In this document: positions 6,165 to 10,355 of the stretch, piece after piece
Layout: the number at the start of each line of letters is the position of its first letter
Numbering within the stretch: the first letter of the stretch is position 1
Assembly: GCA_016764115.1 (NCBI GenBank)
Contig: JAESSM010000194.1
Location: 1 to 10,355 of the forward strand
DNA: 10,355 nt
Direction of reading: 5' to 3'
Origin: Bacteroidia bacterium
Lineage (GTDB): Bacteria; Bacteroidota; Bacteroidia; JAESSM01; NORP286
The notes under the pieces: model-generated
Seen by the model: only the letters and a program-made list of their open reading frames with translations
The model's database searches: none
What the model was told of the DNA's origin: nothing
Position numbers and translations under genes: made by a program

Positions 6165-8795
6165 TTAGTAATCGTATTTATTCTGCCTTTTCTGCCATTT
6201 AAGGTCTTGAAGAATGGATGATTTAGCGTTTATAGTGAATTCGTAGCTTTTATGATTCCCGAATGGGATCCACCTAAAGCGCATTTCCCAACAATGCAGA
6301 TCGCGGTAGAAGTTAAATGAAGAATATCCGAATTTCTTGTTTTTGAAATCATATCCTGCATCAAACTGTATTTTCCACTTGTCGGTAAGTTTAAGTTCTC
6401 CATTAAAATTCAAAGTTTGAGTGAATTTTAATGAATCCAGAACAATATTGTTTTCTGCAAAATAATTCTTTTTGACATCTAGTTTATAGTAGAGATTTAT
6501 ATTCCACGGAATATCGAAATCAACATAATAGTCCATGTCTTCTTGCAACATCTCTAACTCTGCTTCAGTTCTGGTAGTTGCTTTATAACTGTCAAGTTTC
6601 TGCATTACCTGTGGATTGAAACTGTAATTTAAGGCAAGGTTGCTACTAGTTAACCGCCCTATTCTTTTGTTCTCTTTAAACTCAAACTTGTTAATTCTTG
6701 TCGCCGTGCTATCTAAACTGTAAGGATCAAAAGAACTTCCAAATTTCATGCTTATCTTATCAAAGAGTCTTGTTGTTGCAAATAACCTAATAGCGCTCAT
6801 GTTAAATTCTTTTGCTGCAATGTTGTAGCTTGAACTCAAATTAAATTGTTCCAGTAATTTTACTTTCTTAATAACTACTGTTGTATCCTTAAACTGCCGA
6901 ATCTTCATTTCAAGATTGTTCCTTAGGTTTAACCTTACCGTTCCTGATTCCCCATCAGGAGGACCTCCAAATATGCTATATTTCTTATCCTCAAAAATTG
7001 AATAACGATCAGTAGCTCCGATCGTATCTACTTGTACAGTTTTGTAATATCCCCAAAATTCTTTTCCAAAATCAGGGTGATATGTAAAATCCAGCTTCGG
7101 TTTCATGACATGCCTTATGGCCATCAATCGCTTACCTTTAAAATTCAACATACCAAAAAGAGTTGTACTAGCACTTATACCGCCGTTAAAATTCATTCCT
7201 TGATGAAAACCAGTGACCACCTCTTCTTCTACTCTAGCGGAATCAACGTTCCAAACCTTGTTTATTGCTTTAGGATACAACATTCCATTGTAATTGAAGC
7301 TGGGAGCAACATTGATGTATTTGAATGCTTTGAAACTTGGGAATCTAATCGGAATAGAATGTTTGATCCCATTTTGAAATTCCTTAATAGTTGCTAATTG
7401 AAATAAAGTACTATCGTATGTGCTTAATTTATTCTTTGCATTAATAGTATATGCCAAGCCTATTTCTTCGTACCACTTCAATTTTCCGACCCTTTCTTTT
7501 TTTCTTAAAGGATAAAACCTACTTACATTGAAGGCAACATCTGGGAGGGAAAAACTTACTTGGCGCGTCTGTAAGTTTTGATTATGTCTTAGATTGGAAG
7601 TGAACGAATATTTGTTTTTTCTCCAATTATAGTTGATTGAAGAGTTCATTGAATTTTTTAGAAAATCCTGAGTATTGTAGGAGTTGTTGTCCAAAAAAGT
7701 TTTTGAACCTGCATCCACTCTTGCATTAAAAGTACTATGAGGTCTTGCCTTAGGATCTTGCCTGTGATCCCATCGTATTCTAAAATCTCGAAATTCCTTG
7801 AATGATTCATCTGTTTTTTCACCTGTTTTGTTTCTGGCGTAATTAAGGTTAAATGATCCATTATAATGATATCTTCTTTTGTAAATGCTTGTAGTCTTAA
7901 CACCCCAACTCCCTTTGGAATATATATCCCCTTTTAGTTTTAAATCAATATTGTCACTGATTGCGAAATAATAACCACCGTTTCTAAGATAAAAACCCAA
8001 TCGATTTGATTCACCATAAGCGGGTATTACAATTCCTGATTTTCTCCCGGTTTTGTTGGGAAAAATTCCGAAGGGAATAGCTAATGGAGTAGGAACATCC
8101 GCAATGCTTAAATAAGCAGGTCCACAAACAATCTTATTATTAGGTATAACTTTTAGCCGAGACATTTTAATGTAGAAATGTGGATTCTCATCGTGGTTAC
8201 AGGTGGTGTATTTCCCATCTCGAATATAAAATCCTTCATCTGCATTTTTTTTAACATCTGTTCCATGAATATATCCTTCACCTTCCTTCGTGAATACCTG
8301 AAATATTTTACCCTTTTTAGTGATGAAATTATATTTCATGGTTCCACATTTATACTCCTGACCTTCATCAATAAAAACCGGCTTATCAAACAATTTCCCG
8401 GTTGAATCAGTTACTCCTTCTGCATAGATAGTTTTCTCATCCCAATCGATTATAATATAACCTGCTTTCAGATTCATTTTTTCATACTTGATCTCAGCTT
8501 TTCCAAATAGATATGTCTTCTTATTTACTACATCAAATCGAATAGAATCGCGGGCAAAATAAATTACTTCGGTTTCAAGCCCTGAGGTCTTTTTCTTGTT
8601 GTTCTTTTGAATACTATCTTTAGCAGCGGTATCGTTTAAGGTGAGAGCTACAGAGTCTACCAAAGTGCTATCTATTGTTGAAATTGTGTCTGTAACAGTC
8701 CCATAAGTACAGAAAACATTGATAACTAAAGAAAATGTGAGTAATAACCTGGAAAATACTTTTATTATCAACTTAGTGGTATTAATTTTGCACAA
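6165..8795 (-). CDS. lptD: LPS-assembly outer-membrane protein LptD (OstA-like)
   Basis: LptD is the outer-membrane beta-barrel that, with LptE, inserts lipopolysaccharide into the outer leaflet. This 876-residue protein has an N-terminal hydrophobic export signal (about 9-29), a low-complexity Ser/Thr/Asp linker, and a periplasmic OstA/jelly-roll region from about residue 74 (EVIYFARDSIRFDV, YLFGKAEIKYEKMNLKAGYI). DEGFYIRDGKYTTCNHDE (186-203) and PTPLAIPFGIFPNKTGRKSG (236-254) follow, typical of the LptD barrel entry. The rest alternates aromatic and polar strands and ends in Tyr. Near the end RDLHCWEMRFRWIPFG is a Bacteroidota-type motif. Mature-region cysteines are C150, C199, C224 and C835. 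The start is taken as TTG at 8795: an in-frame stop lies five codons upstream and no ATG occurs before residue 107, past the export signal. Leu9, also TTG, is an alternative. It is first in the leftward gene run. Confidence 0.9.
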   Translation of the reverse strand: MCKINTTKLIIKVFSRLLLTFSLVINVFCTYGTVTDTISTIDSTLVDSVALTLNDTAAKDSIQKNNKKKTSGLETEVIYFARDSIRFDVVNKKTYLFGKAEIKYEKMNLKAGYIIIDWDEKTIYAEGVTDSTGKLFDKPVFIDEGQEYKCGTMKYNFITKKGKIFQVFTKEGEGYIHGTDVKKNADEGFYIRDGKYTTCNHDENPHFYIKMSRLKVIPNNKIVCGPAYLSIADVPTPLAIPFGIFPNKTGRKSGIVIPAYGESNRLGFYLRNGGYYFAISDNIDLKLKGDIYSKGSWGVKTTSIYKRRYHYNGSFNLNYARNKTGEKTDESFKEFRDFRIRWDHRQDPKARPHSTFNARVDAGSKTFLDNNSYNTQDFLKNSMNSSINYNWRKNKYSFTSNLRHNQNLQTRQVSFSLPDVAFNVSRFYPLRKKERVGKLKWYEEIGLAYTINAKNKLSTYDSTLFQLATIKEFQNGIKHSIPIRFPSFKAFKYINVAPSFNYNGMLYPKAINKVWNVDSARVEEEVVTGFHQGMNFNGGISASTTLFGMLNFKGKRLMAIRHVMKPKLDFTYHPDFGKEFWGYYKTVQVDTIGATDRYSIFEDKKYSIFGGPPDGESGTVRLNLRNNLEMKIRQFKDTTVVIKKVKLLEQFNLSSSYNIAAKEFNMSAIRLFATTRLFDKISMKFGSSFDPYSLDSTATRINKFEFKENKRIGRLTSSNLALNYSFNPQVMQKLDSYKATTRTEAELEMLQEDMDYYVDFDIPWNINLYYKLDVKKNYFAENNIVLDSLKFTQTLNFNGELKLTDKWKIQFDAGYDFKNKKFGYSSFNFYRDLHCWEMRFRWIPFGNHKSYEFTINAKSSILQDLKWQKRQNKYDY

Positions 8796-8926
8796 TCTTT
8801 TTAAACGTTAAATTCTTATCTATTTACTGTATAACTTTTAGCGTATTTAAACGTATAGAGCGGTAAATTAAGATAATAACGTATTGGTTTAATTTTTGTT
8901 TGATTCGCATTAATAATATAATTACA
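8796..8926. promoter_or_regulatory. Divergent AT-rich intergenic region between lptD and the amidase gene
   Basis: These 131 bases separate two outward-reading genes and must hold promoters for both. The closest approach to the Bacteroidota -7 element TAnnTTTG is TACGTTTA on the minus strand (8855-8848), one mismatch, without a matching TTTG about 20 bases upstream. On the plus strand AATTTTTG (8892-8899) is also one mismatch away. I therefore place no exact promoter. The nine-base word TTTAAACGT occurs twice (8800-8808 and 8846-8854), and AACGT a third time at 8878-8882. Confidence 0.5.
8800..8854. repeat. Pair of direct repeats TTTAAACGT in the divergent promoter region
   Basis: The word TTTAAACGT is found at 8800-8808 and 8846-8854, 46 bases apart. 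A shorter AACGT copy lies at 8878-8882. They could be sites for a regulator that controls lptD and the amidase together. In AT-rich DNA a nine-base coincidence is also possible. The repeat is seen directly; any function is a guess. Confidence 0.25.
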
Positions 8927-9721
8927 ATGAAATTTATTTTAAAAGCCTTATTTGTTTGTGCGTTTACAGTTTTTTCGATTGTAACTTCTGCTTTTTATAA
9001 TAATATCCCAGAACCGTACCGAATTAGAACTGTAATTATTGATGCAGGCCATGGAGGAAAGGATCCGGGATGTAAAGGGTCTTCTGTTCATGAAAAGGAA
9101 ATTGCATTGGGTATTGCTTTAAAAGTTGGCAAATATATAGAAGAGAATCTAAAAGACGTTAATGTAATTTATACAAGAACTAAAGATAAGTTTATTGAAT
9201 TGCATGAAAGGGCTGCTATAGCTAATCGAAATAATGCTGATTTATTCATTTCTATACACTGTAATTCAGGCGTTAATGCTGCTTATGGAACAGAAACGTA
9301 TACAATGGGGCTTCATGTAACTGAAGCCAATTTGAAAGTAGCCCAATTTGAAAATAGCTCAATTTTAATGGAAGACGATTATACCACACAGTATGACGGT
9401 TTTGACCCCAATTCCCCTGAATCATATATAATATTTTCCCTTTATCAGAATGTAAATATGGAAAAGAGTTTAATGTTGGCATCAAAAGTAGAGGAACAAT
9501 TTAAGACAAAGGCGCGAAGAAAAAGCAGGGGTGTCAAACAAGCAGGATTTTTGGTTTTATATAGAACTGCAATGCCCAGTGTTTTGATAGAAACAGGATT
9601 TTTAACCAACAAAGAGGAAGAAAAATATCTACGTTCAGAAGATGGACAATCATATATAGCTTCTGCGATTTATCGCTCCTTTAAGGAATATAAAAACGAA
9701 GTGGAGGTTTCTTCAAACTAA
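8927..9721 (+). CDS. Periplasmic N-acetylmuramoyl-L-alanine amidase (Amidase_3 family)
   Basis: This zinc enzyme cuts the bond between N-acetylmuramic acid and L-alanine in peptidoglycan, as in daughter-cell separation. The 264-residue protein has a signal peptide (about 1-23). The zinc ligands are H42 in IIDAGHGGKDPG, E56 in HEKEIAL and H111 in SIHCN; the catalytic glutamate is E222 in VLIETGFLTN. No LysM, SPOR or AMIN targeting domain is present, so the enzyme is minimal. Between H111 and E222 lies an insert (about 138-180, with FENSSILMEDDY and GFDPNSPESYI) at the position of the regulatory helix of E. coli AmiB/AmiC, so it may need an activator. The ATG at 8927 begins a normal signal peptide; a longer reading from TTG at 8900 would add nine residues (MIRINNIIT) and is less likely. 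It diverges from lptD and precedes the MCE gene by 106 bases. Confidence 0.94.
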   Translation: MKFILKALFVCAFTVFSIVTSAFYNNIPEPYRIRTVIIDAGHGGKDPGCKGSSVHEKEIALGIALKVGKYIEENLKDVNVIYTRTKDKFIELHERAAIANRNNADLFISIHCNSGVNAAYGTETYTMGLHVTEANLKVAQFENSSILMEDDYTTQYDGFDPNSPESYIIFSLYQNVNMEKSLMLASKVEEQFKTKARRKSRGVKQAGFLVLYRTAMPSVLIETGFLTNKEEEKYLRSEDGQSYIASAIYRSFKEYKNEVEVSSN

Positions 9722-9777
9722 ATAACCTCATGTTCCGTTATATTTTCAAGGTAAATCTTAACTTTAGGCCTCGAAAA

Positions 9778-9795
9778 CAGTATAACTATATACTG
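9778..9795. repeat. Perfect 7-bp inverted repeat between the amidase and MCE genes
   Basis: CAGTATA at 9778-9784 pairs exactly with TATACTG at 9789-9795, leaving the loop ACTA. The element ends 32 bases before the MCE start codon. No run of T follows on the plus strand, so it is not a standard intrinsic terminator. It could be an operator, an mRNA hairpin or chance. Confidence 0.35.
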
Positions 9796-9827
9796 GCTAG
9801 TGTTGAAGTATAGAATAGAACAATGTC

Positions 9828-10355
9828 ATGAAAGTGTCAAATGAATTAAAAGTTGGTGTTCTAGGGGTTTTAGCCATTACCTTGCTAATTCTAGGTTATA
9901 GTTTACTGAAAGGAAAGCAGTTCTTTGTTAAATCAAAAGTAATTTATGCTATTTACGAGGATGTGAGCGGTTTATCTGCAACTAATCCTGTTCAAATAAA
10001 TGGTTATAAGATCGGAAAAGTAATGAAGTTGGAATTATTGGCCAACAAAACAATCAAAGCAACTTTAAATATAGACAGAGATGTAACGGTTCCGTCAAAT
10101 TCTATTGCAAAGATCATAAGTGCAGACCTTTTAGGTTCTAAAGCAATTGAATTGGTTTTGGGAGATTCTCCAGACAATGTGGAAGACGGGAGTATATTGA
10201 CTGCAAGTATAGAAAAGAGTTTATCAGAATCTGTAAATGAAACGGTACTGCCGGTTAAAATAAAAGCTGAAGCACTTTTGGCTTCCATGGATTCAGTACT
10301 TACATTAGTTACGTTTATCTTCAACAAGGAATCACGTGCTAATATTGAAGCAAGT
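9828..10355 (+). CDS. MCE/MlaD-family lipid-transport protein (5' part, runs off right edge)
   Basis: The open frame from the ATG at 9828 runs 176 codons to the window edge without a stop. One membrane anchor lies near the N-terminus (about 9-27), followed by a single MCE/MlaD domain (about 37-115) with the signatures GLSATNPVQINGYKIGKV (48-65) and SADLLGSKAIEL (98-109). In this family the anchored domain forms a ring that carries phospholipids between the inner and outer membranes and works with an MlaE-type permease and MlaF-type ATPase. Neither partner is visible here. After the domain, the sequence from about 125 on looks helical, as expected for the C-terminal extension of single-MCE proteins. 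The 106-base gap after the amidase holds an inverted repeat and no clear promoter, so cotranscription is possible but not shown. Confidence 0.92.
   Translation, partial: MKVSNELKVGVLGVLAITLLILGYSLLKGKQFFVKSKVIYAIYEDVSGLSATNPVQINGYKIGKVMKLELLANKTIKATLNIDRDVTVPSNSIAKIISADLLGSKAIELVLGDSPDNVEDGSILTASIEKSLSESVNETVLPVKIKAEALLASMDSVLTLVTFIFNKESRANIEAS

Noticed and set aside
7032..7397. Open frame of 121 codons on the plus strand
   Set aside because: It is wholly antisense to lptD, a well-supported gene, and its translation shows no family features.
8864..8895. Weak inverted repeat AAATTAA / TTAATTT in the divergent region
   Set aside because: Seven A-T pairs with a loop of about 17 bases in AT-rich DNA are expected by chance and would be unstable.
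8900..8926. Upstream TTG start that would add nine residues to the amidase
   Set aside because: The added residues precede a complete signal peptide that already begins at the ATG at 8927.
10004..10327. Open frame of 107 codons on the minus strand
   Set aside because: It is antisense to the MCE gene, whose domain signatures are clear; its Ser/Ile/Leu-rich composition is typical of a shadow frame.

Overview
The window is AT-rich chromosomal DNA that looks like a member of the Bacteroidota. The evidence is the two-component-regulator propeller/Y_Y_Y sensor architecture, an LptD of the Bacteroidota type with an RDLHCWEM-like C-terminal motif, an amidase next to an MCE gene, a PolB-exonuclease-like protein, and the general lack of strong Shine-Dalgarno sites. 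I cannot name a genus. I see no RNA gene, mobile element, CRISPR array or prophage. No stretch above 300 bases lacks a gene.

Layout. A leftward (minus-strand) run starts near 8795 and continues off the left edge: lptD (8795-6165), a large membrane sensor-phosphatase (6122-2733), lipB (2726-1995), a membrane-anchored beta-lactamase-fold serine hydrolase (1988-861), a small conserved hypothetical protein (811-407), and the 5' part of a PolB-like 3'-5' exonuclease (300 to the edge). Gaps are 42, 6, 6, 49 and 106 bases, so lptD to hydrolase is probably one transcript. The last two genes may be read through or have their own promoter. A 131-base AT-rich divergent region (8796-8926) separates this run from a rightward pair: a periplasmic N-acetylmuramoyl-L-alanine amidase (8927-9721) and an MCE/MlaD-type lipid-transport protein (9828, running off the right edge).

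Functional theme. Three genes around the divergent promoter act on the cell envelope: LptD inserts LPS into the outer leaflet of the outer membrane, the amidase cuts peptidoglycan crosslinks, and the MCE protein is expected to move lipids between membranes. The gene after lptD encodes a probable periplasmic sensor (14 propeller repeats plus Y_Y_Y) joined through one membrane span and a coiled coil to a cytoplasmic SpoIIE-type PP2C phosphatase with its metal ligands intact. It is the only signalling protein here, and its ligand and substrate are not visible. LipB (protein lipoylation) is housekeeping.

The most interesting points are this sensor-phosphatase inside an envelope-biogenesis cluster, its many cysteines in a predicted periplasmic region, the reduced cysteine set of LptD compared with E. 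coli, the probable autoinhibitory insert in the amidase, and the TTG starts of two genes. I do not see a clearly new defence or mobile system; most of the window is core genome.
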